A stretch of DNA of 64,000 nucleotides from Lactobacillus acidophilus (GCF_034298135.1 NZ_CP139575.1:558001-622000), one strand, 5' to 3'; positions 30,950 through 41,098 are shown, counted from the first letter of the stretch. Notes: a model not told the origin generated them from the letters alone. Translations and numbers: made by a program.

Positions 30950-32794
30950 ATGTCAAAAGTTATTGGTATTGACCTCGGAACTACTAACTCAGCAGTTGCA
31001 GTTCTTGAAGGTAAAGAACCTAAGATTATTACTAATCCAGAAGGTAATCGTACTACTCCATCTGTAGTTGCATTTAAAGATGGTGAAATTCAAGTTGGTG
31101 AAGTAGCAAAGCGTCAAGCTATTACTAACCCTAACACTATTGTTTCAATTAAGCGTCACATGGGTGAAGCTGATTACAAGGTTAAGGTTGGCGACAAGAG
31201 CTATACACCACAAGAAATTTCTGCATTTATTTTGCAATACATTAAGAAGTTTTCAGAAGATTACTTAGGTGAAGAAGTTAAAGACGCAGTTATTACTGTT
31301 CCTGCTTACTTCAACGATGCTCAACGTCAAGCTACTAAAGATGCTGGTAAGATCGCTGGTTTAAATGTTCAAAGAATTATCAACGAACCAACTGCTTCAG
31401 CATTGGCTTACGGCTTGGACAAAGATGATGACGACGAAAAGGTTTTAGTATATGACCTTGGTGGTGGTACTTTCGACGTTTCCGTTCTTCAATTAGGTGA
31501 CGGTGTCTTCCAAGTATTGTCAACTAACGGTGATACTCACCTTGGTGGTGACGACTTTGATAACCGTATTATGGATTGGCTTATTAAGAACTTTAAGGAT
31601 GAAAATGGCGTTGACTTATCTAAGGATAAGATGGCTATGCAACGCTTAAAGGATGCATCAGAAAAAGCTAAGAAAGACTTGTCAGGTGTATCATCAACTC
31701 ACATTTCACTTCCATTTATTTCTGCAGGTGAAAGTGGTCCACTTCACCTTGAAGCTGATTTGACTCGTGCTAAGTTTGATGAATTAACTAATGACTTGGT
31801 AGAAAAGACTAAGATTCCATTTGACAATGCATTAAAGGACGCAGGCCTTACTGTTAACGATATTGATAAGGTTATCTTAAACGGTGGTTCAACTCGTATT
31901 CCCGCTGTACAAAAGGCAGTTAAGGAATGGGCTGGCAAGGAACCTGACCACTCAATTAATCCTGATGAAGCTGTAGCATTAGGTGCAGCTATTCAAGGTG
32001 GTGTTATCTCAGGTGACGTTAAAGACATTGTTTTACTTGATGTTACTCCATTATCACTTGGTATTGAAACTATGGGTGGTGTGTTCACCAAATTAATTGA
32101 CAGAAACACTACTATTCCAACTTCAAAGAGTCAAATCTTCTCAACTGCTGCAGATAATCAACCAGCTGTAGATGTTCATGTATTACAAGGTGAACGTCCA
32201 ATGGCTGCAGATGATAAGACACTTGGTCGATTTGAATTAACTGATATTCCACCTGCACCACGTGGCGTTCCTCAAATTCAAGTTACCTTTGATATCGATA
32301 AGAATGGTATCGTAAATGTATCTGCTAAGGATATGGGTACTGGTAAGGAACAAAAGATTACCATTAAGAGTTCATCTGGTTTATCAGATGAAGAAATCAA
32401 GCGTATGCAAAAAGACGCTGAAGAACACGCTGAAGAAGACAAGAAACGTAAAGATGAAGCAGATCTCAGAAATGAAGTTGATCAATTGATCTTTACAACT
32501 GAAAAGACTTTGAAGGAAACTAAGGGTAAGGTATCTGACGAAGATACTAAGAAGGTTCAAGAAGCTCTTGATGACTTGAAGAAAGCTCAAAAAGATAATA
32601 ACTTGGACGAAATGAAAGAAAAGAAAGATGCTTTATCAAAAGCTGCTCAAGATTTAGCTGTTAAGCTTTACCAACAAAATGGTGGTGCTCAAGGTGCAGC
32701 TGGTCAAGCAGGTCCTCAAGGCGGCAACCCAAATGATGGTAACAATGGTGGTGCCCAAGATGGTGAATTCCATAAGGTAGATCCTAACAAGTAA
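30950..32794 (+). CDS. dnaK: molecular chaperone DnaK (Hsp70)
   Basis: ATP-driven chaperone working with DnaJ and GrpE. The 614-residue sequence has the actin-like ATPase domain ([28 protein letters not shown]), linker [17 protein letters not shown], substrate domain and a helical lid ending in a Gly/Asn/Gln-rich tail. GGGAGG precedes the ATG. A terminator separates it from dnaJ, so dnaJ may be made at a lower level. Confidence 0.99.
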
Positions 32795-32817
32795 TGGGTT
32801 TATAATTAAACAAAAAG

Positions 32818-32853
32818 AGAAAAGAACTACCCATTGAGTAGTTCTTTTCTTTT
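32818..32853 (+). terminator. terminator between dnaK and dnaJ
   Basis: A perfect 13-pair stem (32818-32830 with 32838-32850), loop CCATTGA, then TTT. Partial read-through would set the dnaJ level. Confidence 0.75.
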
Positions 32854-32877
32854 GAAAACGATAAGGAGTTCAATTGC

Positions 32878-34032
32878 ATGGCACAAGAAGATTACTACAA
32901 AGTACTTGGCGTAGATCGTGACGCCAGTGATCAAGAAATTAGTAAAGCATATCGTAAGTTAGCGAAAAAATATCACCCAGACTTGAATCATGAACCTGGT
33001 GCAGAAGAAAAATACAAGCAAGTAAACGAAGCTTATGAAGTTTTACACGATAAGCAAAAGCGTGCACAGTATGATCAATTTGGCTCTGCTGGTGTCAATG
33101 GTCAAGGTGGCTTTGGTGGTGCAGGTCAAGGATTCGGGGGAGCTGGGTTTGATACCTCTGGTTTTGGCGACTTTGGTGACATTTTTGGTGATATCTTTGG
33201 TCAAGGTGCTCGTCAGCAAAGGGTAGATCCAACGCAACCACAACGTGGTCAAGATTTGGATTATACATTGACTATTGACTTTATGGATGCAATTAATGGT
33301 AAAAAGACGCAAGTTAGCTATACTCGTGATGAAACTTGTGAAACCTGTGGCGGTAATGGTTGTGAAAAAGGTACTCATCCTATTACATGTGATAAATGTC
33401 ATGGTACTGGTGTAATGACTGTTACCCAACAATCAATGCTAGGTATGATTCGTCGCCAAACCACTTGTGACAAGTGTAATGGACGTGGTGTAATTATTGA
33501 ACATCCATGTAAGACTTGCGGTGGTAAAGGTACCGTTGAACGCAAGAATACCATTGAAGTTGATATTCCAGCGGGTATTGACAATGGTCAACAACTTCGT
33601 TATCAAGGTCAAGGTGAAGCTGGACGTAATGGTGGCCCATACGGTGATTTGTATATTAGCTATCGCATTAAGCCTTCTAAGGACTTTGAACGTCGTGGCC
33701 AAAATATTTATACAGAAGTACCAATTTCATTTGCTCAAGCTACTTTAGGTGATGAGATTACTGTTAAAACAGTTCACGGGGATGCAAAATTAACTATTCC
33801 AGCAGGTACGCAACCTAACAAGAAATTTACTCTTCGTGGTCAAGGTGTACCTTATCTTCGCGGCAATGGTAATGGTGATCAAATTACTACAGTTAATATT
33901 GTTATTCCAAAACATATTAATGATAAGCAGAAAGAAGACTTAACTAACTTTGTTCATGATGGTGGCGGAAATATTACCCCACAAGAAAAAGGATTTTTCG
34001 AAAGACTTAAAGACAAACTTAGTGGTGAATAG
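32878..34032 (+). CDS. dnaJ: chaperone protein DnaJ (Hsp40)
   Basis: Co-chaperone that loads substrates on DnaK and stimulates its ATPase. The 384-residue type I protein has the J domain with HPD (YHPDLN), a Gly/Phe-rich linker (about 75-115), four CxxCxGxG zinc repeats (about 150-220) and the C-terminal beta domains. AAGGAG precedes the ATG 32878. Last gene of the heat-shock group. Confidence 0.98.
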   Translation: MAQEDYYKVLGVDRDASDQEISKAYRKLAKKYHPDLNHEPGAEEKYKQVNEAYEVLHDKQKRAQYDQFGSAGVNGQGGFGGAGQGFGGAGFDTSGFGDFGDIFGDIFGQGARQQRVDPTQPQRGQDLDYTLTIDFMDAINGKKTQVSYTRDETCETCGGNGCEKGTHPITCDKCHGTGVMTVTQQSMLGMIRRQTTCDKCNGRGVIIEHPCKTCGGKGTVERKNTIEVDIPAGIDNGQQLRYQGQGEAGRNGGPYGDLYISYRIKPSKDFERRGQNIYTEVPISFAQATLGDEITVKTVHGDAKLTIPAGTQPNKKFTLRGQGVPYLRGNGNGDQITTVNIVIPKHINDKQKEDLTNFVHDGGGNITPQEKGFFERLKDKLSGE

Positions 34033-34043
34033 TATTTATAATG

Positions 34044-34091
34044 AAAGGCACTAATGTTACGTAATTTTCGCAACATTGGTGCCTTTTTTAG
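34044..34091 (+). terminator. terminator after dnaJ
   Basis: A 15-pair stem with one G-U pair (34044-34058 with 34072-34086) followed by a T run. Confidence 0.85.
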
Positions 34092-34167
34092 TAAAGCCAG
34101 TACTTTAGTACCGGTGTAGTATAGACTTTGCTATAATAATAAAGATAGTAAAGGGTGAGAAAAATTT

Positions 34168-36006
34168 ATGGATATAAAAAAATTAAAAGATTATCAAAAT
34201 CACATTCGTAACTTTTCAATTGTTGCCCATATTGACCATGGTAAGTCAACAATTGCTGACCGAATCTTAGAGTTAACAGATACAGTATCTGAAAGACAAT
34301 TAAAAAATCAAATGCTTGATGATATGCCACTTGAAAGACAACGTGGTATTACCATCAAGATGAACTCGGTTGAAGTTAAGTATCATGCCAAAAATGGCGA
34401 AGATTATATTTTCCACTTAATTGATACACCAGGACACGTAGACTTTTCATATGAAGTATCACGCTCCTTAGCTGCATGTGAAGGTGCATTATTGGTGGTT
34501 GATGCTTCACAAGGTGTTCAAGCACAAACTTTAGCTAATACTTACTTAGCCATTGATGACGATTTGGAAATTGTACCAGTAATCAATAAAATTGATTTAC
34601 CTTCTGCTGATCCAGAAAATGCTAAAGAAGAAATCGAGGAAATGTTAGGTCTTGACGCTTCAGACGCTGTTGAAGTATCTGGGAAAACAGGTCAAGGAAT
34701 ACCTGAATTATTGGAAAAGATAGTAACTGACATTCCTGCACCATCAGGTGATATTGAAGCGCCACTTAAAGCACTTATTTTCGATTCAAAATATGATGAT
34801 TATCGTGGGGTTGTTTTATCAGTTAGAATTGAAGATGGTACAGTTAAGCCCGGTGATAAGATTCAAATTATGAATACTGGCAAGGAATATGAAGTTACTG
34901 AAGTTGGTGTTTCAAGTCCTCATCCAGTAAAGAAAGATATTTTAATCGCTGGTGATGTAGGATATATTACTGCCAACATTAAATCAGTTCGTGAAACTCG
35001 TGTAGGTGATACAATCACTGATGCTGGGCACCCAACTGCTGAACCACTTCCAGGTTACCGTCAAATTCCACCAATGGTATACTCTGGTATGTATCCAGTA
35101 GATAATCGTGATTACGATGATTTAAAAGAAGCTTTACAAAAGTTGCAATTAAATGATGCTGCTTTGGAATTTGAACCAGAAACTTCTACTGCTTTAGGAT
35201 TTGGTTTCCGTTGTGGTTTCCTTGGCTTACTTCATATGGACGTAGTTCAAGAAAGATTGGAGCAAGAGTTTGACCTTGATTTAATCATGACCGCACCAAG
35301 TGTTGACTATCATGCAATAATGAATGATGGTACGACTAAGGTGATTGATAATCCATCTGATTTACCAGATGCTGGTGAATATAAAGAAGTGCAAGAACCT
35401 TACGTTAAGGCAGAAATTATGGTTCCTAATGATTATGTTGGTCCTGTAATGGAACTTTGCCAACGTAAACGCGGCGAATTTGTTACAATGGATTATTTAG
35501 ATAAATATCGTGTTAATGTTATTTACAACATGCCTTTAGCTGAGATTATTTTTGACTTTTTCGATGATTTAAAATCATCAACTAAGGGCTATGCCTCACT
35601 TGACTATGAGATTACTGGTTATCGTGCAACTGACTTAGTCAAGATTGATATTTTGCTTAATAAGGAACCGATTGATGCTCTTAGCTTTATTGCACACAGA
35701 AGTGAAGCGCAAGATCGTGCTCGTCAAATGACCTCAATGCTTAAGAAGTTGATTCCTAGACAAAACTTTGAGGTAGATATTCAAGGTGCAATCGGTGCTA
35801 AGATTATTTCACGTGCTACGATTAAGCCATATCGTAAGGATGTTACTTGGAAAATCCATACTGGTGATCCTGATCGTCGTGCCAAATTGCTTGAAAAGCA
35901 GAAGCGCGGTAAGAAGAGAATGAAGGCTGTTGGACGTGTAGAAGTACCTCAAGATGCATTTATGGCTGTTCTTAAGATGAATGATGATGATATAAAAGGT
36001 AAATAA
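34168..36006 (+). CDS. lepA: elongation factor 4 (LepA)
   Basis: Ribosome-bound GTPase related to EF-G, linked to translation quality and 30S assembly. The 612-residue protein has G1 AHIDHGKST, the switch with [16 protein letters not shown] and NKIDLPS, then domains III-V and the LepA-specific C-terminal domain ([22 protein letters not shown]). A TATAAT at 34132-34137 probably serves it; no clear -35 is seen. Confidence 0.98.
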   Translation: MDIKKLKDYQNHIRNFSIVAHIDHGKSTIADRILELTDTVSERQLKNQMLDDMPLERQRGITIKMNSVEVKYHAKNGEDYIFHLIDTPGHVDFSYEVSRSLAACEGALLVVDASQGVQAQTLANTYLAIDDDLEIVPVINKIDLPSADPENAKEEIEEMLGLDASDAVEVSGKTGQGIPELLEKIVTDIPAPSGDIEAPLKALIFDSKYDDYRGVVLSVRIEDGTVKPGDKIQIMNTGKEYEVTEVGVSSPHPVKKDILIAGDVGYITANIKSVRETRVGDTITDAGHPTAEPLPGYRQIPPMVYSGMYPVDNRDYDDLKEALQKLQLNDAALEFEPETSTALGFGFRCGFLGLLHMDVVQERLEQEFDLDLIMTAPSVDYHAIMNDGTTKVIDNPSDLPDAGEYKEVQEPYVKAEIMVPNDYVGPVMELCQRKRGEFVTMDYLDKYRVNVIYNMPLAEIIFDFFDDLKSSTKGYASLDYEITGYRATDLVKIDILLNKEPIDALSFIAHRSEAQDRARQMTSMLKKLIPRQNFEVDIQGAIGAKIISRATIKPYRKDVTWKIHTGDPDRRAKLLEKQKRGKKRMKAVGRVEVPQDAFMAVLKMNDDDIKGK

Positions 36007-36022
36007 TACTTAGGTAATACTA

Positions 36023-36052
36023 AAGTAATGCAAAAATTGCATTGCTTTTTTA
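36023..36052 (+). terminator. terminator after lepA
   Basis: AAGTAATGC (36023-36031) pairs with GCATTGCTT (36039-36047), one G-U pair, followed by TTTT. Confidence 0.75.
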
Positions 36053-36071
36053 TTTTTACAGAAAATCTACA

Positions 36072-36096
36072 GTAAAACTGATAAATAAAGTTTTAC
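36072..36096 (+). promoter_or_regulatory. inverted repeat upstream of srtA, candidate operator
   Basis: GTAAAACT (36072-36079) and AGTTTTAC (36089-36096) are exact inverted arms 9 bases apart, covering the place where the -35 would be relative to TATAAT at 36109-36114. No T run follows, so a protein-binding site is more likely than a terminator. Confidence 0.45.
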
Positions 36097-36178
36097 GGTT
36101 TAACATGCTATAATAAAAAAGCGATAAGTTACATTGTTTTAGTTTGTAAAGGGATATAAAAAATAAAAGGAAAGAAAA

Positions 36179-36868
36179 ATGGCAAAGAATAAACAAAAGA
36201 GTAGTGTTACTACGATTTTAGTTAGAATTGTTGCGGTTCTTTTGTTAGTTATAGGTTTGGTCCTTATATTTAATAAACAAATTAGTAATCAAATGATCAA
36301 GCATAATCAACAGTCAGCTTTGACAACACTAACTAAAAAACAAGTTGAAGCAAATCAAAAGAAAAAAGGTATGTATGACTTTAGTAAGGTGAAGTCGATG
36401 AATATGGGGCAAGCTGCACGATCACAGGTTAAGAAAACTTCTGGAGCAATTGGTGCACTTGCAGTGCCTGATGTAAATATGTATTTGCCAATCATGCTTG
36501 GTTTATCAGATGATGCAATGTCTACGGGCGGCGGAACCATGCGGGCAGATCAAGTAATGGGGAAGGGGAATTATCCACTTGCAGGCCATTATATGACTGC
36601 TAAGGGTATTCTTTTTTCACCACTTGAAGATGTAAAAAAGGGACAAAGAATCTATTTAACTAATTTAAAGAAAATCTATATTTATCGTATTTACATGAAA
36701 AAGATTGTAGATCCATCTGCAGTTTGGTTAGTTAATAATACTAAGAAAAATATTGTAACTTTAATTACTTGTGCGGACGGTGGTACTAATCGCTGGGCTA
36801 TTCGGGGTAATTTGATTAAAACTGAAAAAGCAACAGATGAAAATTTGAAGGTTTTCAAATTAAAGTAA
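36179..36868 (+). CDS. srtA: class A sortase
   Basis: Membrane transpeptidase that cuts LPXTG proteins between Thr and Gly and links them to peptidoglycan. Of 229 residues, an N-terminal helix (about 12-31) anchors it outside the membrane. The catalytic His137 (LAGHYM), Cys198 (TLITC) and Arg209 (AIRGN) are all present. It is a single-gene unit. The LPQTG adhesin at the far end of this window is a likely substrate if that gene is expressed in full. Confidence 0.95.
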   Translation: MAKNKQKSSVTTILVRIVAVLLLVIGLVLIFNKQISNQMIKHNQQSALTTLTKKQVEANQKKKGMYDFSKVKSMNMGQAARSQVKKTSGAIGALAVPDVNMYLPIMLGLSDDAMSTGGGTMRADQVMGKGNYPLAGHYMTAKGILFSPLEDVKKGQRIYLTNLKKIYIYRIYMKKIVDPSAVWLVNNTKKNIVTLITCADGGTNRWAIRGNLIKTEKATDENLKVFKLK

Positions 36869-36930
36869 AAACGTAGATCTTTTATGAAGTTAATATTTGC
36901 GTTAAAATTATAGATAGAATTTTTCAATAA

Positions 36931-36955
36931 AGACACTCATTATGAGTGCCTTTTA
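36931..36955 (+). terminator. terminator after srtA
   Basis: ACTCAT and ATGAGT form a compact hairpin extended by flanking pairs, then CCTTTTAG. Modest strength. Confidence 0.6.
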
Positions 36956-36989
36956 GTTTTTATCAAAGAACGCAGGGTGTTTTAAAAGA

Positions 36990-39263
36990 ATGAAATGGCA
37001 AAAAAGAATCACTAAAGAATTAGATTCTGATTTAGTAGATAAGTATCAGCTTAGCTCGCTTTCGGCACAATTATTTGCTTTACGTGATATTAATACAGAT
37101 GAGAAGCTGGATTTTTGGTTTAACGCAACAGAAGAAAATTTGGCTAATCCATTATTGATGCATGACATGGAAAAGGCGGTAGAACGTATTAATCAAGCAA
37201 TTGATAATGGTGAAAAAATTACGATATATGGTGATTATGATGCTGATGGAATTACAGCTACTGCCATTATGACTGAAACACTAAGCATTTTAGGAGCAGA
37301 TGTACATTATTTTATTCCAGATCGTTTTAAAGACGGCTATGGACCTAATATTGAACGATATAAGGAAATAGTAGCTGATGGTACTAAGTTAATTATTACT
37401 GTAGATAACGGTGTAACAGGAATCGATGAAGTTAAATATGCCAAAGAAAATGGTGTAGATACAATTATTACGGACCACCATACTTTTCAGGAAAAAGTTC
37501 CAGATTCATATGCTGTTGTTCATTGTAATTATCCTGGTCAGAAATATCCTTTTGATGATTATTGTGGTGCTGGAGTTGCCTATACTATTTGCCGTGAATT
37601 AATGCAAGATACTATGCCAGAATTACTTGATTTAGCGATGATTGGTACTCTCGGCGATATGGTTAAAGTTACAGGCGAAGGTCATATCATCGTTAAACGT
37701 GGTCTTGAGATTCTTAATCAAACCACTAGACCAGGGTTACAAGCATTAATAAAAAATGCAGGTTTAACTTTGGGTTCGATTAATGAAACTGATGTCGGTT
37801 TTAATATTTGTCCACGATTGAATGCCGTAGGCCGCTTAGCTAATGCAAATTTGGCGGTTGAACTTTTATTAAGTGACGATGATATTGCAGCCCAAAAGAT
37901 AGCTGATCAAATTGAAGAATTAAACAATCAGCGAAAAGAATTAACTACAGACGTATATGAAAAATGTATGTCAATTATCCGTGAAAATAGTTGGCAAAAA
38001 CAAAATACGCTTGTATTGTATGATCCTGAGTTTCATGAAGGTGTATTAGGATTAGTTGCTAATAAAATAGTTGAAAAAACACATAAACCTACGATTGTTT
38101 TGACTAAGAATGATGTGGGGGAAGTTAAAGGATCCGGACGTGCATTCAATGGTTTTAATTTATTTAATGCACTTAATCCATTGAAAGATGAATTATTTAC
38201 TAAATTTGGCGGGCATGATTTTGCTTGTGGATTATCTATGCAAGAAAATAAAATTGACACTTTGCGTCAAAAACTGGAATCTAGTTATCAAGTAAATGGG
38301 GAGTCAGAAAGTAAAGGATACGATTTGGAGCTTCCTTTAAACGACTTAACTCCACAAACTTTAGCACAAATTAATCAGGTGGGCCCCTTTGGCACCGGTG
38401 ATCCTCAACCAATTTTTAGTATTTCTGATCCAACAATTACACAATTTTATAAAATTGGTAAAGATAAAAATCATGTTAAGTTAACTGCTTCTAAAAAGGG
38501 TGGAAGTTTAGCAATAGTTGGTTTTAATAAAGACTTTTTGAATAATAATTTGCTGCCATTTATCTCTAAGATCTTCATCCAATTGACGCTAAATACTTAT
38601 CGAAAACAAATATCATTACAGGGAATTATCGAAGGAATAGAGTTTGCTTCACCCAAATTAGCAGTACCTACACCGGTTATTGATTTACGAAATGAAAAAT
38701 TTGTAATGGGTTTTGCAGATCGTTATTTACTTTTTGACAAGAAAAATATTCCAATTGTTAAAAATAGACTGCAAATTAGTGATGATAAAATTAGTCTTGT
38801 AAAGGATTATGATCAGTCTGGAGAAACAGTAGCTTTACTTGATGTACCTCGTAATCAAATAGAGCTAAATGAAGCACTTGAAAAAAATTATCAGCAGATT
38901 TATTTGCGTTTTTTGTTAGATCAATTGCCAGTCGAACATATTCCGGCTAAAGGTTATTTCGGCAGAGTATTGAAGTATATTTATGCTCATCCTACATTAA
39001 AGCCAGATGATTATCGTACCGTAGCCCCATATTTAGGGTTAGATTATGATAGTGTATTATTTATATTGCGTGTTTTCTTTGAATTAGGCTTTGTTAAACT
39101 GCATGATGGAAAATTGATTGGGGAGGAAAACCCTAAGAAGCAACCACTGACATCTTCAAAATATTTAATGGCGACTGAATCACAAATTAAATTTGTAGAT
39201 CAATTAAGAAATATGCCAACACAAAAATTAATTACATATGTTAATAATCATTCAAATAATTAG
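36990..39263 (+). CDS. recJ: single-stranded-DNA-specific exonuclease RecJ
   Basis: 5'-3' exonuclease for recombination and mismatch repair. The 757-residue protein has the DHH phosphoesterase motifs GDYDADGITATAIM and TDHHTF, the DHHA1 motif with GGH (KFGGHDFACGLSM), an OB fold and a longer C-terminal extension as in Firmicute RecJ. It is followed by apt, as in many Firmicutes. Confidence 0.96.
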   Translation: MKWQKRITKELDSDLVDKYQLSSLSAQLFALRDINTDEKLDFWFNATEENLANPLLMHDMEKAVERINQAIDNGEKITIYGDYDADGITATAIMTETLSILGADVHYFIPDRFKDGYGPNIERYKEIVADGTKLIITVDNGVTGIDEVKYAKENGVDTIITDHHTFQEKVPDSYAVVHCNYPGQKYPFDDYCGAGVAYTICRELMQDTMPELLDLAMIGTLGDMVKVTGEGHIIVKRGLEILNQTTRPGLQALIKNAGLTLGSINETDVGFNICPRLNAVGRLANANLAVELLLSDDDIAAQKIADQIEELNNQRKELTTDVYEKCMSIIRENSWQKQNTLVLYDPEFHEGVLGLVANKIVEKTHKPTIVLTKNDVGEVKGSGRAFNGFNLFNALNPLKDELFTKFGGHDFACGLSMQENKIDTLRQKLESSYQVNGESESKGYDLELPLNDLTPQTLAQINQVGPFGTGDPQPIFSISDPTITQFYKIGKDKNHVKLTASKKGGSLAIVGFNKDFLNNNLLPFISKIFIQLTLNTYRKQISLQGIIEGIEFASPKLAVPTPVIDLRNEKFVMGFADRYLLFDKKNIPIVKNRLQISDDKISLVKDYDQSGETVALLDVPRNQIELNEALEKNYQQIYLRFLLDQLPVEHIPAKGYFGRVLKYIYAHPTLKPDDYRTVAPYLGLDYDSVLFILRVFFELGFVKLHDGKLIGEENPKKQPLTSSKYLMATESQIKFVDQLRNMPTQKLITYVNNHSNN

Positions 39264-39367
39264 ATAAGTATCAAGATTTCAGTGCTTTTATACTTGAAAT
39301 TTGTTAAAATATATAAGTCAATAGTGTTTGAAAACAAACGCACAAATTTTTGGAGGTTTTTCTTCTT

Positions 39368-39895
39368 ATGGCAATTGATTTTAGTAAGTATATTGCAAGT
39401 GTTCAGGACTTTCCTAATAAGGGGATAGTTTTCCGTGATATTACACCTATTTTGCAAAATGGCGAATTATATCGTGCAGCCACACATGAATTAGCTGAAT
39501 ACGCAAAGAGTAGAAATGCAGATGTAATTGTCGGTCCTGAAGCACGTGGCTTTATTGTAGGCTGTCCAGTAGCAACTGAATTGGGTTTGGGCTTTGTTCC
39601 AGCTAGAAAACCACATAAGTTGCCACGAGAAGTTGAACGTGCTTCATACGATTTGGAATATGGGTCCAACAGTTTGGAAATGCATAAAGATGCAATCAAG
39701 CCAGGACAACGAGTAGTTCTTTGTGATGATTTAATGGCTACTGCGGGTACTTTAAGAGCTTCTAAAGAATTAATTGAAAATCTTGGAGGCAAACTTGTTG
39801 GTGCTGCATTCTATATTGAATTGCCAGATTTAAAAGGTAGAGAAAAATTACCAGACGTTGATATTTACTCACTTGTTAAGTATCACGGTGCTTAA
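39368..39895 (+). CDS. apt: adenine phosphoribosyltransferase
   Basis: Purine salvage: adenine plus PRPP to AMP. ATG 39368 has GGAGG 12 bases upstream and gives 175 residues, the family length. The PRPP loop [13 protein letters not shown] and the segments [14 protein letters not shown] and PEARGF are clear. A long perfect terminator follows. Confidence 0.97.
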   Translation: MAIDFSKYIASVQDFPNKGIVFRDITPILQNGELYRAATHELAEYAKSRNADVIVGPEARGFIVGCPVATELGLGFVPARKPHKLPREVERASYDLEYGSNSLEMHKDAIKPGQRVVLCDDLMATAGTLRASKELIENLGGKLVGAAFYIELPDLKGREKLPDVDIYSLVKYHGA

Positions 39896-39905
39896 ATAGT
39901 AAACG

Positions 39906-39942
39906 AAAAGCCTTGGTGCATAAGCATCAAGGCTTTTTTATT
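39906..39942 (+). terminator. terminator after apt
   Basis: A 14-pair stem (39906-39919 with 39924-39937, one G-U), loop ATAA, then T run. Confidence 0.9.
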
Positions 39943-39967
39943 TTTAAAATGTAAAAAGCGGGTTAAT

Positions 39968-40414
39968 ATGGAAATAAAGTTATATGAAAAACAATATTTT
40001 GATCAATTGTGTGTAGTAATGGATATGGCGCGAATGCAAGAGTTAAAAAGTGAAAACTTAGAACCAGTTTTTGTGGCGTTGAAGGAAGCACCCTATTTAG
40101 AATATTTTTTATCTTGTAAAATTTATGTAGCTATAAAAAAAGGACGATTAGTAGGATTTATAGGTTTTAAGCCTGGTAAAATAGAGTTTATTTACATTGA
40201 TCCTAATGAACAAAATAAAGGAATTGCTACTAAATTAATGGAAAAAGTAATAACCGAGTTGCAGCGTCCGATACGGTTAGAAGTATTTACAAACAATGAG
40301 CAGGCCAAGGCTTTGTATGAAAAATTTGGCTTCCAAACCATTGAAACTATAATTGAAAATTGGTCAGATGAATATCCGGTTAAGTTTTCGCAAGATACGA
40401 TGGAGTTGAGGTAG
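39968..40414 (+). CDS. GNAT family N-acetyltransferase
   Basis: 148-residue single-domain GNAT. The acetyl-CoA loop is NKGIATKLM in the middle (motif A), preceded by the beta strand IEFIYIDP and followed by ALYEKFGFQTI (motif B). The substrate is not predictable. It may be co-transcribed with the small membrane protein gene 2 bases downstream. Confidence 0.85.
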   Translation: MEIKLYEKQYFDQLCVVMDMARMQELKSENLEPVFVALKEAPYLEYFLSCKIYVAIKKGRLVGFIGFKPGKIEFIYIDPNEQNKGIATKLMEKVITELQRPIRLEVFTNNEQAKALYEKFGFQTIETIIENWSDEYPVKFSQDTMELR

Positions 40415-40416
40415 AT

Positions 40417-40689
40417 ATGTTTTGGATAAAGCAAATTAGTAAAGCAATTATAATTTGGATACTATTAATAATGGTTTATTTTGCTTTGAATTTGTGGTTG
40501 GATTTAAGCAATACGGGTATTTCAAATTTTTTTGGAGTCAAGATAATAACTAGTCATAGTGCAGGTTATTCTATAGTGATGAAATCCATTTTTCCTAATT
40601 GGATTATTAGTATGTTTTGTTTTGTGATTGCATATATTGGTGTAGGCTGGTTTACAAAACAAAAAATAATTAGGGGCTATCATAAATAA
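40417..40689 (+). CDS. small membrane protein of unknown function
   Basis: 90 residues with two hydrophobic segments (about 8-28 and 60-80) and a basic C terminus, so a two-helix hairpin in the membrane is expected. ATG starts 2 bases after the GNAT stop, whose end supplies GGAGTTGAGG as SD. I do not recognise a family with confidence. Confidence 0.65.
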   Translation: MFWIKQISKAIIIWILLIMVYFALNLWLDLSNTGISNFFGVKIITSHSAGYSIVMKSIFPNWIISMFCFVIAYIGVGWFTKQKIIRGYHK

Positions 40690-40694
40690 AAAAC

Positions 40695-40723
40695 ATGACA
40701 AAATAAACGATTCATGATATATT
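40695..40723 (+). promoter_or_regulatory. promoter of the structured small transcription unit
   Basis: ATGACA (40695-40700), 17 bases, TATATT (40718-40723) with an extended TG. Predicted RNA start near 40730. Confidence 0.65.
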
Positions 40724-40731
40724 ATGTGTAT

Positions 40732-40749
40732 AAAGTAAGCGCTTACTTT
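40732..40749 (+). promoter_or_regulatory. perfect 18-base palindrome, LacI/CcpA-type operator candidate
   Basis: AAAGTAAGC joined to GCTTACTTT, centred on CG with AAGCGCTT at the core, as favoured by LacI-family regulators; two mismatches to the cre consensus of CcpA. It covers the predicted start of transcription, an ideal place for repression. Confidence 0.6.
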
Positions 40750-40790
40750 AAAAATAAAAGATATTTTAGTGCAAGAAATGGGGTGTTTCG

Positions 40791-40895
40791 GTGGCACAAA
40801 ATAATACTGTTATTGGTTCAGATTCTATCTATGAAATTATAAAAAAAGCCACATATCGAAACACTGATCAAGAGGAGCAGATTAATATGCGTTAG
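40791..40895 (+). CDS. putative 34-residue small ORF inside the structured transcript
   Basis: GTG start at 40791, TAG at 40893-40895; the peptide begins MAQNNTVIGSDSIYEIIKKA and is polar with one short amphipathic stretch. A GGGGTG about 7 bases upstream may act as SD. The start codon lies in a helix that would hide it. It may be a real small protein, a regulatory ORF, or chance; I cannot separate these. Confidence 0.35.
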   Translation: MAQNNTVIGSDSIYEIIKKATYRNTDQEEQINMR

Positions 40896-40921
40896 GCACT
40901 TGATCTGTGTTTAGATCAAGG

Positions 40922-40951
40922 ACGAAGACTATGTTTTGGTCTTCGTTTTTG
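40922..40951 (+). terminator. terminator of the structured unit
   Basis: ACGAAGAC (40922-40929) pairs with GTCTTCGT (40939-40946), followed by TTTT. Confidence 0.85.
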
Positions 40952-40984
40952 ATTATTATTTTTAATGATATATCTTAATATATA

Positions 40985-41013
40985 TTGCGTGAACATATAA
41001 AGATCGCTATACT
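40985..41013 (+). promoter_or_regulatory. promoter of citG
   Basis: TTGCGT (40985-40990), 17 bases, TATACT (41008-41013). About 45 bases of leader precede a terminator. Confidence 0.65.
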
Positions 41014-41059
41014 AAAAGTAGTAGCGCTGGTAGCGCGAAATCAACAGAAATTATAAAAA

Positions 41060-41098
41060 TCCCCTTAAAGGAAAATTCCTTTAGGGGTATTTCTTTTT
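41060..41098 (+). terminator. terminator/attenuator in the citG leader
   Basis: CCCCTTAAAGGAA (41061-41073) pairs with TTCCTTTAGGGG (41076-41087) with one bulged base, followed by a T-rich run. It lies between the promoter at 40985 and citG, so it either attenuates citG or ends a very short RNA. Upstream, GTAGCGC occurs twice 9 bases apart. Confidence 0.75.

Larger units (their letters stand above)
40730..40950 (+). ncRNA. structured short transcript (candidate sRNA or small mRNA)
   Basis: About 220 bases between promoter and terminator. GTGTTTCG (40783-40790) pairs with CGAAACAC (40857-40864), stacked on GTGGC (40791-40795) with GCCAC (40848-40852). CTTGATC (40899-40905) can pair either with GATCAAG at 40866-40872 or with GATCAAG at 40914-40920. 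The end is a clear terminator. No known RNA family (6S, tmRNA, SRP RNA, RNase P) is recognised. Confidence 0.5.

Noticed and set aside
33043..33702. Several minus-strand frames inside dnaJ
   Set aside because: They arise from the repetitive Gly/Cys-rich coding sequence of dnaJ; no SD or protein-like composition.
36072..36096. Terminator upstream of srtA
   Set aside because: The inverted arms are followed by a sequence without a T run, and a terminator for lepA already exists at 36023.
40730..40950. 6S RNA, tmRNA, SRP RNA or RNase P RNA in the structured unit
   Set aside because: None of the conserved blocks of these RNAs is visible, and the fold does not give the long rod with a central bubble expected of 6S.
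41014..41098. T-box or known riboswitch before citG
   Set aside because: The leader is only about 80 bases, has no T-box sequence, and I can match no small riboswitch consensus.
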